Source of the DNA: Pseudomonadota bacterium
Lineage (GTDB): Bacteria; Pseudomonadota; Alphaproteobacteria; Sphingomonadales; Sphingomonadaceae
Assembly: GCA_023457895.1 (NCBI GenBank)
Contig: JAEXAY010000005.1
Location: forward strand, 248,001 to 312,000
Reading direction: 5' to 3'
DNA length: 64,000 nucleotides
Position numbers and translations under genes: made by a program. Below are positions 25,870 through 34,851 of this stretch, piece after piece; position 1 is the first letter of the stretch; each line of letters starts with the position of its first letter. Below the pieces are notes generated by a model. That model was given only the letters and a program-made list of their open reading frames with translations. It did no database searches and was not told the origin of the DNA.

Positions 25870-26137
25870 CTCCCTTTCGAACTTGCACCGGCAAGGCGCC
25901 CTATCGATTCGCGGCACGGCGACAGTTCGCCATGCCGGTGCAGGACAATGTAAAAAGCGACGGATTTCCGCGCCAATGACTGGCGTGCAGGCCATTAACA
26001 GAACTGTCACGATAGTGTAACAGTAATCATGGAACGGCTAACGGAACGATTGTGACGCCGCCCCTGTCCGGGCGGAGATGGCTTCACAGCCGCCGGGCCG
26101 GCGATAAAGCCAGCGAGGGCTGTTGATCTGTGCGGGG
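25870..26137 (+). other. Leader region of the T2SS operon
   Basis: No gene is seen here. The region holds an inverted repeat, TGCACCGGCA (25884-25893) and TGCCGGTGCA (25933-25942), 39 bases apart, and then the PhoB-box-like site at 26004-26021. It is AT-richer around 25970-26050. The distance from the box to gspC is about 115 bases, which leaves an untranslated leader. A GGGCGG...CCGCCC-type fold lies around 26053-26075. Confidence 0.5.
26004..26021 (+). promoter_or_regulatory. PhoB-box-like site ahead of gspC
   Basis: CTGTCAC, GATA, GTGTAAC: the 7-4-7 layout of a PhoB site. The first half matches the consensus fully if the last base is C. The GTGTAAC half is shared with the site before the lipoprotein gene. 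It points towards the T2SS operon. Confidence 0.6.
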
Positions 26138-26833
26138 ATGTTGGAACAAACGGTGAAGTTGAAGCTCGACGAACGCACGCTTCGCCTGTTGCGCTTTTTG
26201 CCGCGTGGCGATGCCTATCACTGGCTGGAATTGCTGCTGCTGACCGTGCTCGCGGTACAGTGCGCGCGGCTTGTCTGGACGGTCTTCACGCCGGTCGACC
26301 CGCTTGGCGCCTGGCAGCCGCGTCAGGCTGCCATCGGCTCGCTCGCCAGCCGCACCGCCCTGTTCGGCAGCTTCGATCCCTTCTTCCGCACGCCGGTAAC
26401 GGCGGCTACGGCCACCCCGCAGGTCACCTCGCTCGACCTCAAGCTGTTCGGGGTGCGCGTCAATCAGGGCACGGGCGGCGGTTCGGCGATCATTGCCGGA
26501 CCTGACGGCATCCAGAATTCGATTGTCGAGGGACAGGCGATCCTCCCCGGTGTGACGTTGCGCGAGGTCCATTTCGACCATGTCGTGATCGACCGTTCGG
26601 GCGCGCAGGAAATGCTTTATCTCGACCAGAGCATGGGTCCACCGCCGGTCGCGCTGGCTCCAGGTGGCACAACCATGTCGGTCCAGCCCGCACCGGCCAG
26701 CCAGACCATCGCACCGCCTCCCCCGCCGCCACCCGCTATGCAGACGGCGCCAACATCCGCTCAACCAACAGTCGCCCAACCCCCAGCCGCCCAACCCCCA
26801 GCCGCACCGTCCGCCGGAGCCCCCGAAGAATGA
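26138..26833 (+). CDS. gspC: T2SS inner-membrane protein GspC
   Basis: This 231-residue bitopic protein has a short cytoplasmic N-terminus and one membrane segment (LELLLLTVLAVQCARLVWTV, about residues 30-49). A periplasmic homology region follows (SLDLKLFGVRVNQGTGGGSA, VVIDRSGAQEMLYLD), and then a Pro/Ala/Gln-rich tail. It links the inner-membrane platform to the secretin. There is no C-terminal PDZ domain, as in many alphaproteobacterial GspC proteins. The start is uncertain: ATG 26138 is used here; TTG 26123 and GTG 26153 are also possible, and none has a strong ribosome-binding site. The stop overlaps the gspD start (ATGA). Confidence 0.85.
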   Translation: MLEQTVKLKLDERTLRLLRFLPRGDAYHWLELLLLTVLAVQCARLVWTVFTPVDPLGAWQPRQAAIGSLASRTALFGSFDPFFRTPVTAATATPQVTSLDLKLFGVRVNQGTGGGSAIIAGPDGIQNSIVEGQAILPGVTLREVHFDHVVIDRSGAQEMLYLDQSMGPPPVALAPGGTTMSVQPAPASQTIAPPPPPPPAMQTAPTSAQPTVAQPPAAQPPAAPSAGAPEE

Positions 26834-29055
26834 TGATCCGCAAATTTTCGCTTGGGCTCGCGACGCTCGCGCTGCTGGTGGCAACGCCGCTCCAGGCGCA
26901 ACAGACGCTCAACTTCCGCGACGCCGACGTGCGCGCCTTCCTGCAGGATGCCGCACGCGTGACCGGGCGCACCTTCATCGTCGACAGCCGCGTGCAGGCG
27001 AAAATCTCGGTCGTCACCGACCGCGCGGTGTCGCGCTCCGAATTTTTCGAGATCGTGCTGTCGACGCTGCGCGCCAACGGCCTTGTCGCGGTGCGCACCT
27101 CCAGCGGCGCCTATCGCGTCCAGCTCGCCGATACTGCTGCCGCTTCGGCAAGCCGCGTCGGCAGCCGTCCGGTGAGCCGCAATCAGTTTGTTACCGAAGT
27201 CTTCCGCCTGCGCAATATCGACGCGCTGTCGGCGGTCGAAACGCTGCGCCCGCTGGTCAGCCGCGAGGGCTCGATCACCGCCAACAAGGGCGCGAACAGC
27301 GTGGTGGTCGCCGATTATGCCGACAATATGGTGCGCATCCGCGACCTTATCCGCCGCATCGATCGCGAGCCGGCCAAATCGGCGCAGATCGTCACGCTCA
27401 AAAATGCCGGGGCGCAGGAAATCGCGCAGGCGCTGAAGGGCATGGACGACAGTGTGGCCGTCTCGCCGATCGACAGCAGCAACGCGGTGGCGCTGCGCGG
27501 CGATCCGGCAGCGGTGGCGCGGCTGGTGGCGATGGCCAGCCAGCTCGACCAGCGTGCCGCGAGCGGAACCGAAATCCGCGTCTACTGGCTCCAGCACGCC
27601 GACGCCGCGCGGCTCCTCCCGACCTTGCAGATGCTGGTCGGGCAGAGCGTCAGCGACACCGGCGGCGCATCGCTCCAGGCCGCCGCGCCGCCCGCGCTGA
27701 ACGGCAATGGCGATGGCGGCGCGACCGGCGACAGCAATGCCGGACGCCCGCAGGCGGTCACCAATCTTGGCGGCGCTACCGGCGGCGGCATCACCAAGCG
27801 TGGCTCGGTCGTCGTCACCCGCTATGAAGGCGCCAACGCGATCATCGTCGCGGGTAATCCGGACGTCCAGCGCATGCTCGGCGAAACCATCCGCCAGCTC
27901 GACAGCCGCCGCCCGCAGGTGCAGGTCGAGGCGCTGGTCGCCGAAATCAGCGACGACGCGGCGAAGAAGCTCGGCGTCCAGTTCCTGCTGGCGGGCAAGA
28001 ATATGCCGTTTGCGGCGACCAACTATTCGAACGCCCAGCCCAATATCCTCACCATCGGCGGGGCCTATGGCGCGACCAAGCTCGACCAGACCACGACCAC
28101 GATCAACGGCCAGACCGTCGTGGTTTCCAACAATTCGCCGCTGTCCGACACGTTGCAGCAGGCGGCGGCGGAATCGATCCTCGGGGCGACCGGCGGGCTT
28201 GGCGGCGTGTTGTTCGACATCGGCCGCAACGGCCTGTTCGGCGCGATCATCAACGCGGTCAAATCGGACACCGAATCGAACGTGCTTTCGACGCCTTCGG
28301 TGATGGTGCTCGACAACCACAAGGCGGAAATGCTGGTCGGGCAGGAAGTGCCGATCACCACCGGCGAGGCGCTGTCCAACAATTTCGACAATGCCTTCCG
28401 CACCGTGCAGCGCCAGAAGGTCGGCATCCAGCTTGAAGTAACGCCGCAGATCAACGCGAGCGGCGAGGTCAAGCTCTATGTCCGGCAGGAAGTATCGAGC
28501 GTCGCCGGGCCGGTGTCGAGCCGCAGCACCGACCTCATCATCAACAAGCGCGAGTTCAACACCACGCTCACGGTCGACGATGGCCAGATCATGGCGATGG
28601 GCGGGCTGCTCGACCAGAATGAGCGCCGCACCTTGCAGAAAATCCCGCTGCTCGGCGATCTGCCGGTAGTCGGCAACCTGTTCCGGTCCAAGAGCCGCTC
28701 GCGCGCCAAGACCAACCTCGTCGTTTTCATCCGCCCGACCATCGTGCGCGACCGCCAGGACGGCGACGAGGTCACCACCCGCCGCTACAATTATTTCCGC
28801 AACCGCCAGATCGAATATTATCCCGACCGCGAGCCGAGCATCGACGAATTGCTGCGCGATTATATGGGGATAATGCCGCCCATCCCCGACGAGGTGCGGG
28901 CAGGCGATGTGCGGATCGCCCCGCCTCCCCTCACCGCGCCTCCACCCGCGCCGGTTCCGCCCGCGGGCTATGAAGGCGCACCGCCCCCGCCGCCGGGCTC
29001 CGAAGCCATCCTGCCGCAGGTGATCGACGCCCAGCGCGCGGGCAATCCGCGCTGA
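26830..29055 (+). CDS. gspD: T2SS secretin GspD
   Basis: This 741-residue outer-membrane secretin has a signal peptide (cleavage near LQAQQT). The N0 domain has LNFRDADVRAFLQDAARVTG. N1-N3 repeats follow, and a Gly/Asn-rich loop within N3. The C-terminal secretin domain has SVMVLDNHKAEMLVGQEVPI and IPLLGDLPVVGNLFRSKS. The C-terminus carries a Pro-rich tail where the pilotin-binding S-domain would be. No pilotin gene is seen in the window. Two adjacent ATGs (26830 and 26833) can serve as start. Confidence 0.97.
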   Translation: MMIRKFSLGLATLALLVATPLQAQQTLNFRDADVRAFLQDAARVTGRTFIVDSRVQAKISVVTDRAVSRSEFFEIVLSTLRANGLVAVRTSSGAYRVQLADTAAASASRVGSRPVSRNQFVTEVFRLRNIDALSAVETLRPLVSREGSITANKGANSVVVADYADNMVRIRDLIRRIDREPAKSAQIVTLKNAGAQEIAQALKGMDDSVAVSPIDSSNAVALRGDPAAVARLVAMASQLDQRAASGTEIRVYWLQHADAARLLPTLQMLVGQSVSDTGGASLQAAAPPALNGNGDGGATGDSNAGRPQAVTNLGGATGGGITKRGSVVVTRYEGANAIIVAGNPDVQRMLGETIRQLDSRRPQVQVEALVAEISDDAAKKLGVQFLLAGKNMPFAATNYSNAQPNILTIGGAYGATKLDQTTTTINGQTVVVSNNSPLSDTLQQAAAESILGATGGLGGVLFDIGRNGLFGAIINAVKSDTESNVLSTPSVMVLDNHKAEMLVGQEVPITTGEALSNNFDNAFRTVQRQKVGIQLEVTPQINASGEVKLYVRQEVSSVAGPVSSRSTDLIINKREFNTTLTVDDGQIMAMGGLLDQNERRTLQKIPLLGDLPVVGNLFRSKSRSRAKTNLVVFIRPTIVRDRQDGDEVTTRRYNYFRNRQIEYYPDREPSIDELLRDYMGIMPPIPDEVRAGDVRIAPPPLTAPPPAPVPPAGYEGAPPPPPGSEAILPQVIDAQRAGNPR

Positions 29056-29060
29056 CGCTC

Positions 29061-30638
29061 ATGAAGATCGCGTTGGGCCGCAGCGTCAGGGACAAGCCAG
29101 CCGCCACCGGTGCGACGGGAGACGCGGCGACCCCGCCGATCGCCGCAGCCGCGCCCGCGTTGTTCGACATTCCCTACGCCTTCGCGCGCGAAAATGGCGT
29201 GCTGATGGCGACCGGCGAGGATGGCGCGCGCCGGGTGATCCTGCGCGAAGGCGCGGACCCCGCCACGCTTATCGAAATCCGCCGCCATCTGGCCGAGGGT
29301 TTTGCCGTCGAGCGCGTCGCGGCGGAGGAATTCGACCGGCATTTATCCGACCATTACCGGATGGGCGATACCGCCGCGGCGATGGCGGGATCGGTTGCGG
29401 TCGGCGAGGATTCGCTCGACCTTCTCGCCATGGGGCTCCCGTCTGCCGAGGATTTGCTCGACAGCGCCGACGATGCGCCCGCCATTCGCCTCATCAACGG
29501 CATCCTCGCCGAAGCAGTGCGGCAGGGCGTCTCCGACATCCATATCGAGCCGTATGAAAGCGACCTTGTGGTGCGGATGCGCATCGACGGCGTGCTCAAG
29601 GAAAGCCTGCGCCTGCCGCCGCAGATCGCGCCGGTGGTGGTGAGCCGCATCAAGGTGATGTCGCGGCTCGACATTGCCGAACGCCGCGTGCCGCAGGACG
29701 GACGCATGGCACTCGCGCTCGGCGGCAAGACGCTCGACGTGCGCGTCTCGACCCTGCCTGCGCGCTCGGGCGAGCGGGTTGTGCTGCGCATCCTCGACAA
29801 GGACAATGCGGGGATCTCGCTCGACCAGCTCGGCATGACCGGCCGCGCCGATGCGATCTTCCGCGAGGCGCTGGGCGAACCCAACGGCATCATCCTCGTC
29901 ACCGGTCCTACCGGGTCGGGCAAGACCACCACGCTTTATGCCGGCTTGCGCCAACTCAACGATGGCAGCCGCAACATCCTCACGGTCGAGGATCCGGTCG
30001 AATATGCGATGGACGGGGTCGGGCAGACGCAGGTCAATCCCAAGGTCGGCCTCACCTTCGCGGCCGGGTTGCGCGCGATCCTGCGCCAGGACCCCGACGT
30101 CGTGATGGTCGGCGAAATCCGCGACAAGGAAACCGCCGATATCGCGGTACAGGCGTCCTTGACCGGCCATCTCGTGCTGTCGACCGTCCACACCAATGAT
30201 GCGGTCGGCGCGATCACGCGGCTGCGCGACATGAAGATCGAGCCCTTCCTGCTCGCTTCCTCCTTGCGCGCGGTGATCGCGCAGCGGCTGGTGCGGCGCA
30301 TCTGCCCCGAGTGCAAGGTCGAACGGCCGATCGAGCCGGGCGCCGCCGACGCGCTGGGGCTCGCCAAAAAGGCGACCGTGGCGCGCGGTGAGGGCTGCGC
30401 GGCGTGCGGCAACAGCGGCTATAAGGGCCGCATCGGCGTGTTCGAGGCGGTGCGGATCGACGAGGAGATCCGCCGCCTGATCAACGAGGGCGCGGACGAG
30501 GGCAGGATTGCGCGTCACGCCTTCAAGGATGCGCCGACGCTGGCGAGCGCCGTGCGCGACCTCGTCGCGGCGGGCGAGACCACGCCCGAGGAAGCGGTCC
30601 GCATCGCGCGGCTGGAGGATGGCGAAAGCGATGGCTGA
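29061..30638 (+). CDS. gspE: T2SS ATPase GspE
   Basis: This 525-residue cytoplasmic ATPase powers pseudopilus growth. Walker A is GPTGSGKTTT (near residue 284). The Asp box lies in ILTVEDPVEYAMDGV, Walker B in DPDVVMVGEIRDKETADI, and the His box in LVLSTVHTNDAVGAITRL. The zinc-binding cysteines are in ICPECKV and CAACGNSGYKGR. The N-terminal N1E domain that binds GspL is present but shorter than in gammaproteobacteria. Its stop overlaps the gspF start by eight bases. Confidence 0.97.
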   Translation: MKIALGRSVRDKPAATGATGDAATPPIAAAAPALFDIPYAFARENGVLMATGEDGARRVILREGADPATLIEIRRHLAEGFAVERVAAEEFDRHLSDHYRMGDTAAAMAGSVAVGEDSLDLLAMGLPSAEDLLDSADDAPAIRLINGILAEAVRQGVSDIHIEPYESDLVVRMRIDGVLKESLRLPPQIAPVVVSRIKVMSRLDIAERRVPQDGRMALALGGKTLDVRVSTLPARSGERVVLRILDKDNAGISLDQLGMTGRADAIFREALGEPNGIILVTGPTGSGKTTTLYAGLRQLNDGSRNILTVEDPVEYAMDGVGQTQVNPKVGLTFAAGLRAILRQDPDVVMVGEIRDKETADIAVQASLTGHLVLSTVHTNDAVGAITRLRDMKIEPFLLASSLRAVIAQRLVRRICPECKVERPIEPGAADALGLAKKATVARGEGCAACGNSGYKGRIGVFEAVRIDEEIRRLINEGADEGRIARHAFKDAPTLASAVRDLVAAGETTPEEAVRIARLEDGESDG

Positions 30639-31845
30639 TTTCAGCTACACCGTGATCGACCCCGCAGGCCGCGAGCGCACCGGCCGGATCAGCGGCGCGG
30701 ACGAGGCCGCCGTGCTCGCCGACCTGGCGCAGCGCAAATTATATGTGGTGAAGCTCGAACGCGGCGCGGCAGCTGAGCCCGCCCCAAGCCGTTTCGCCCT
30801 CACCCGCACGCGGATGACGGCCAAGCAGCTTGCGCTGTTCACCCGCCAGCTTGCGACCATCGCGCAGGTCAGCCCGCTTGAGGAAGCACTGCGCACCATC
30901 TCGCGCCAGAGCGAATTGCCGCACGTCCGCACCATTGTCGGCGCGGTCCATGCAGGCGTGCTCGAAGGCCGGCTCCTCTCCGAAAGCATGGGGCGCGAAC
31001 CCAAGAGCTTTCCGCCGCTCTACCGCGCGATGATCTCGGCGGGCGAGCTTTCCGGTGCGCTTCCCGAAATCCTTGAACGCCTTGCCAATCTGCTCGAACG
31101 GCAGGCGGCGACCCGCGCCAAGATCCTGACCGCGCTTGCCTATCCCGTGGTACTCGCGATTGTCGCGCTCGCGGTGGTCGCGGCGCTGATGATCTTCGTC
31201 GTCCCCAGGGTGGTCGAACAATTTGACGATGTCGGCCAGCAATTGCCGCTCCTGACCCGCATCGTCATCGGCATTTCGGACGCGCTCGCCAATTACTGGT
31301 GGGCGATCCTGCTCGGACTGGGCGCGTTCGCCGCGCTTGCCGTGTGGCTGCTGCGCCAGCCTGCCATCCGGCTCTGGTTCGACGGACTGCTGTTGCGCCT
31401 GCCGCTGCTCGGCCGCCTGATCCGCGACCTGCACGCCGCCCGCCTTGCGCGCACGCTTTCAACCATGGTCGCGAGCCGCCTGCCGCTGCTCGAAGGCCTG
31501 CGCCTCACCACCACGACGATCCACAACCGCGTGCTGCGCGCCGCTTCGGAAACCATCGTCGATCAGGTGCGCGGCGGCGGCAGCCTTTCGGCCGGCCTCC
31601 GGAGTGCGGGCGTGTTCCCGCCGCTCCTCGTCTATCTCGCGGCGAGCGGCGAGGCTTCGGGCCGCCTCGAAACCATGCTCGAACGCGCCGCCGACTATCT
31701 CGAGCGCGAATTCGACAGTTTCACCGCGACCGCGCTGTCGCTGCTCGAACCCGCGATCATCGTGGTGATGGGCGGGATCGTCGCTGTCATCGTGCTGTCG
31801 ATTCTTCTGCCTATCCTGCAACTGCAAAATCTGGCCAGCATCTAA
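30631..31845 (+). CDS. gspF: T2SS inner-membrane platform protein GspF
   Basis: The product has 404 residues and two repeated GspF domains. Membrane segments lie near VVLAIVALAVVAALMIFVV, AILLGLGAFAALAVWLL and IIVVMGGIVAVIVLSILLP. The start ATG at 30631 opens MADFSYTVIDPAGRERTG, the usual GspF beginning. The frame is open further upstream only within gspE. It forms the base on which the pseudopilus is built. Confidence 0.96.
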   Translation: MADFSYTVIDPAGRERTGRISGADEAAVLADLAQRKLYVVKLERGAAAEPAPSRFALTRTRMTAKQLALFTRQLATIAQVSPLEEALRTISRQSELPHVRTIVGAVHAGVLEGRLLSESMGREPKSFPPLYRAMISAGELSGALPEILERLANLLERQAATRAKILTALAYPVVLAIVALAVVAALMIFVVPRVVEQFDDVGQQLPLLTRIVIGISDALANYWWAILLGLGAFAALAVWLLRQPAIRLWFDGLLLRLPLLGRLIRDLHAARLARTLSTMVASRLPLLEGLRLTTTTIHNRVLRAASETIVDQVRGGGSLSAGLRSAGVFPPLLVYLAASGEASGRLETMLERAADYLEREFDSFTATALSLLEPAIIVVMGGIVAVIVLSILLPILQLQNLASI

Positions 31846-31857
31846 GGAGTCTTTCTC

Positions 31858-32358
31858 ATGCGCCGCCTTCTCTGGAACCTGTTCACCGACATGCGCCGTC
31901 CCGACGCCGAGGATCGCCGCCCCAAGGCAGCGAAGAAAGCGCGCAAGGGCGAGGAAGGCTTCACCCTCGTCGAACTGATGGTGGTGATCGTGATCATCGG
32001 CCTGCTGGCAACGGTGGTCGTCATCAATGTGATGCCGAGCCAGGACAAGGCGATGGTGACCAAGGCCAAGGCCGATCTTGCCACCATTTCGCAGGCGCTC
32101 GAAATGTACCGGCTCGACAATATGAACTATCCCAACGCCGGGCAGGGGCTTGCCGCGCTCACCGCGGCGCCCGCCGGGATGGACCAGCCGGGCCGCTACC
32201 GCAGCGGCGGCTATGTCAAGACGCTGCCCAATGATCCGTGGGGCAATCCTTACCAATATCAGGTGCCGGGCAAGAATGGCGCGTTCGACGTCTATTCGCT
32301 CGGCGCCGACGCTGCGCCGGGCGGGACCGGAGACAATGCGGACATCTACGCCGAATAA
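31858..32358 (+). CDS. gspG: T2SS major pseudopilin GspG
   Basis: This 166-residue prepilin is cut at EEG|FTLVELMVVIVIIGLLAT, with Glu at mature position 5. The mature part has DNMNYPNAGQGLAAL and NDPWGNPYQYQVPG, the C-terminal calcium-loop region of GspG. The leader is unusually long (34 residues, rich in Lys and Arg) compared with the usual six to ten. The start is supported by AAGGAG eight bases ahead of the ATG. Confidence 0.97.
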   Translation: MRRLLWNLFTDMRRPDAEDRRPKAAKKARKGEEGFTLVELMVVIVIIGLLATVVVINVMPSQDKAMVTKAKADLATISQALEMYRLDNMNYPNAGQGLAALTAAPAGMDQPGRYRSGGYVKTLPNDPWGNPYQYQVPGKNGAFDVYSLGADAAPGGTGDNADIYAE

Positions 32359-32806
32359 ACACCCCGCCCGCAACGGCTTCACGCTGGTCGAGCTGATGGT
32401 GGTGGTGACGGTGATGGCGCTCGCCGCCGCCGTGGTGGTGCTGACGCTGCCCGCCCGCGAGGATGCGGGCGCGCGGGCCGCCACCCGCTTTGCCGCGCGC
32501 GTCGCGGCGGTGCGCGATCAGGCAATCCTTTCGGGCCGCCCGACGGGCGTGTGGATGAGCGCATCGGGCTATGGCTTCGAAACGGGGCGCAAGGGGCAAT
32601 GGGCGCCGCTCGTCACCCGGACGCTCAAGGAAGATAATTGGGGCGCGGGACTGAGCGCACAATTTTCGACCGGCCCCGCCGCGCGGGTGCGCTTCGACAG
32701 CGTCGGGCTGGCGTCCGACGAGGTGCTGGTCAGTATCGCCAGGGGCGGCGGCGCACCGCACAAGGTGCAGATCGCCATGAACGGGGATGTGAGCCTTGTC
32801 CGCTGA
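32336..32806 (+). CDS. gspH: T2SS minor pseudopilin GspH
   Basis: This 156-residue prepilin-like protein is cut at RNG|FTLVELMVVVTVMALAAA. The body (VRDQAILSGRPTGVWMSASG, VRFDSVGLASDEVLVSI) is typical of GspH. The ATG at 32336 overlaps the end of gspG by 23 bases and gives a short 14-residue leader, so it was preferred to upstream starts. Confidence 0.93.
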   Translation: MRTSTPNKHPARNGFTLVELMVVVTVMALAAAVVVLTLPAREDAGARAATRFAARVAAVRDQAILSGRPTGVWMSASGYGFETGRKGQWAPLVTRTLKEDNWGAGLSAQFSTGPAARVRFDSVGLASDEVLVSIARGGGAPHKVQIAMNGDVSLVR

Positions 32807-33206
32807 CCGCGCGCTTCCCCCGTCCGAGCGGGGCTTTACCCTGATCGAGCTGATGGTCGCCCTCAGCATCTTCAGCCTTGCCGCGCTCGCCATCGTGCGC
32901 GTGCAGGGCATGGCGGTGCGCACCACCACCGACCTTCAGGCGCGCGAGATCGGATCAATCGTGCTGCAAAACCGCATGGCCGACATCATGAGCGCGCCCG
33001 CCGCGCCGGTGCTGGGCGATGCCCAGGGGGCCGAACAGAATGGCGGCCTTGGCTGGACCTGGATGCAGCGCACCGCCTTCACCGCCGACCCGTCGGTCGT
33101 GCAGGTGCAACTGAGCGTCACCGGCCCCGGGCTGCGCCGTCCAATGGCGGTCAAATTTTTCCGCCCGGTCGATAGCCGCCCGGCGATGCAGGCGGTGCCG
33201 CAATGA
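32796..33206 (+). CDS. gspI: T2SS minor pseudopilin GspI
   Basis: This 136-residue prepilin is cut at ERG|FTLIELMVALSIFSLAAL. The short body has IVLQNRMADIM and GWTWMQRTAFTAD, as in GspI. The start is a TTG at 32796; no in-frame ATG or GTG lies ahead of the cleavage site without a stop. It overlaps gspH by 11 bases, so its translation depends on coupling. Confidence 0.92.
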   Translation: MSADRALPPSERGFTLIELMVALSIFSLAALAIVRVQGMAVRTTTDLQAREIGSIVLQNRMADIMSAPAAPVLGDAQGAEQNGGLGWTWMQRTAFTADPSVVQVQLSVTGPGLRRPMAVKFFRPVDSRPAMQAVPQ

Positions 33207-33862
33207 GGACGCGCCGCCCCGCGCCCGCCGCCGAGACCGGGTTCACCCTCATCGAAATGATGATCGCGCTGCTCATCTTCGCGATCATATCGGCGGCGGG
33301 CGTGATGCTGCTGCGCGGCACGCTCGACACGCAGATCCGCAGCGACGCAAGGCTTGACGGCCTGCAGGAAATGCAGCGTCTGCGCGCCGTCCTGTCGCAG
33401 GATATCGGCCAGATGGCGACGCGGCCGTGGCGCGATGCGCAGGGCACGGCTCGGCCCGCTTTCGTCGAAGGCGGCGATGCCGGGATCATGACCTTTGTCC
33501 GCCACGGCTGGAGCAATGACGCGGGCGATCCGCGCTCCTCGTTGCAGCGAGTGAGCTACCGCATCGCCGGGGGCCGCCTCGAACGCACCGCCAGCGCCTA
33601 TGTCGACGGCGCAGCGTCCGGACGGGTGAGCCGGCTTGCATCCGATATCGAGCGCGTCGAACTCCGCGCACGGGGCGATGATGGCAGCTGGTCGGCCAGC
33701 TGGCGCGGCGCGCGGCCGCAGGACCTCCCCCGCGCCGTCGAACTGACGCTGCACCGCCGCAACATGGCGCCGCTGAGGATGCTGTTCGCGGTCGGTGTCT
33801 CGGCTGCGCCGCCGCCGATGCTACCGTCCACGATGCCGGAAGTGCCGGGAGTGACGTCATGA
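33203..33862 (+). CDS. gspJ: T2SS minor pseudopilin GspJ
   Basis: This 219-residue prepilin is cut at ETG|FTLIEMMIALLIFAIISA. The body has LQEMQRLRAVLSQDIGQMAT and SLQRVSYRIAGGRLERTA, the GspJ pattern. The start overlaps the gspI stop (ATGA). With GspI and GspK it forms the tip of the pseudopilus. Confidence 0.95.
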   Translation: MRTRRPAPAAETGFTLIEMMIALLIFAIISAAGVMLLRGTLDTQIRSDARLDGLQEMQRLRAVLSQDIGQMATRPWRDAQGTARPAFVEGGDAGIMTFVRHGWSNDAGDPRSSLQRVSYRIAGGRLERTASAYVDGAASGRVSRLASDIERVELRARGDDGSWSASWRGARPQDLPRAVELTLHRRNMAPLRMLFAVGVSAAPPPMLPSTMPEVPGVTS

Positions 33863-34851
33863 CGCCGTTGCCCCGCCCCGCTCGCCAGCAGGAACGCGGC
33901 GCGGCGCTCCTCACCGTGCTGCTGCTGGTCGCAACCATGTCAATCATCGCGGCAATGACGCTCGAACGGCTGACGCTCGCGACGCGCGTTTCCGGGCAAG
34001 GCAGCGCGATCGTGCAGGCGCGCGCCTATGCGATGGCGATGGAGCAGATTGCCGGTATCCGCATCGGCGCGATGAAGGCCCGCAGCCAGACGCTGAGCGC
34101 CGATGGCTGGCAGGGCAAGCCCTTCACCGTGCCGATGGAGGGCGGGCGCGCCACCGCCAGCCTTTATGATGCGGGCAATTGCTTCAACCTCAACAGCGTG
34201 GTGCAGAGCGCGGACAATCTGACTTTTTCGCCCAACAGCCAGGGCATCGCGCAATTTGCCGAACTGATGCGGCTGCTCAACATCCCCGGCCAGGATGCCG
34301 CCGCGATTGCGGCTGCCACCTCGGACTGGATCGACAGCGACACGATGCCGCAGATCGGCGGCGCCGAGGATGATGTCTATCGCGGCCTCGCTTCGCCCTA
34401 TCTGCCCGCCAACACGATGATGGCCGAACCCAGCGAACTGCGCGCGGTGCGCGGCGTCACCCCGCAAATCTACACCCAGCTGCGCCCCTATATCTGCGCG
34501 CTGCCGGTGGCAAAGCCGAGCCTGCTCAACGTCAACACCATGCTGCCCGAACAGGCCCCGCTGCTCGCCATGCTCGCGCCGGGTTATCTCGATCTTGGCG
34601 TCGCGCGCGAACAGCTGGCCGCGCGCCCGCAAGGCGGCTGGTCGACCATCTCGGCCTTCTGGGCAAGCGGACGCCTCGCCGGTTTCACCCCGCCGCGGGC
34701 TGCCGAGCAACAGCTGAGGTTGACCTCGCGCTGGTTCCGGCTAGAGACCCAGATTGCACTGGGGGAGAGCGAGGTGACCGCGACCGCGCTGCTCGACGCC
34801 GACACTGTGCCTGTCACCACCGCGCGCCGCATCTGGGGGGAAGAGGAATGA
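33859..34851 (+). CDS. gspK: T2SS minor pseudopilin GspK
   Basis: This 330-residue tip pseudopilin is cut at ERG|AALLTVLLLVATMSIIAA. It lacks Glu at mature position 5, as is normal for GspK. The large globular part has CFNLNSVVQ and ATSDWIDSDTMPQIGGAEDD, with the acidic calcium-binding and helical region. The start overlaps the gspJ stop (ATGA). Confidence 0.96.
   Translation: MTPLPRPARQQERGAALLTVLLLVATMSIIAAMTLERLTLATRVSGQGSAIVQARAYAMAMEQIAGIRIGAMKARSQTLSADGWQGKPFTVPMEGGRATASLYDAGNCFNLNSVVQSADNLTFSPNSQGIAQFAELMRLLNIPGQDAAAIAAATSDWIDSDTMPQIGGAEDDVYRGLASPYLPANTMMAEPSELRAVRGVTPQIYTQLRPYICALPVAKPSLLNVNTMLPEQAPLLAMLAPGYLDLGVAREQLAARPQGGWSTISAFWASGRLAGFTPPRAAEQQLRLTSRWFRLETQIALGESEVTATALLDADTVPVTTARRIWGEEE

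Noticed and set aside
23104..26010. A 968-codon open frame on the complement of the TonB receptor gene
   Set aside because: It is an antisense shadow caused by high GC and third-position bias. The + strand frame has signal peptide, plug and barrel features, and the complement frame has none.
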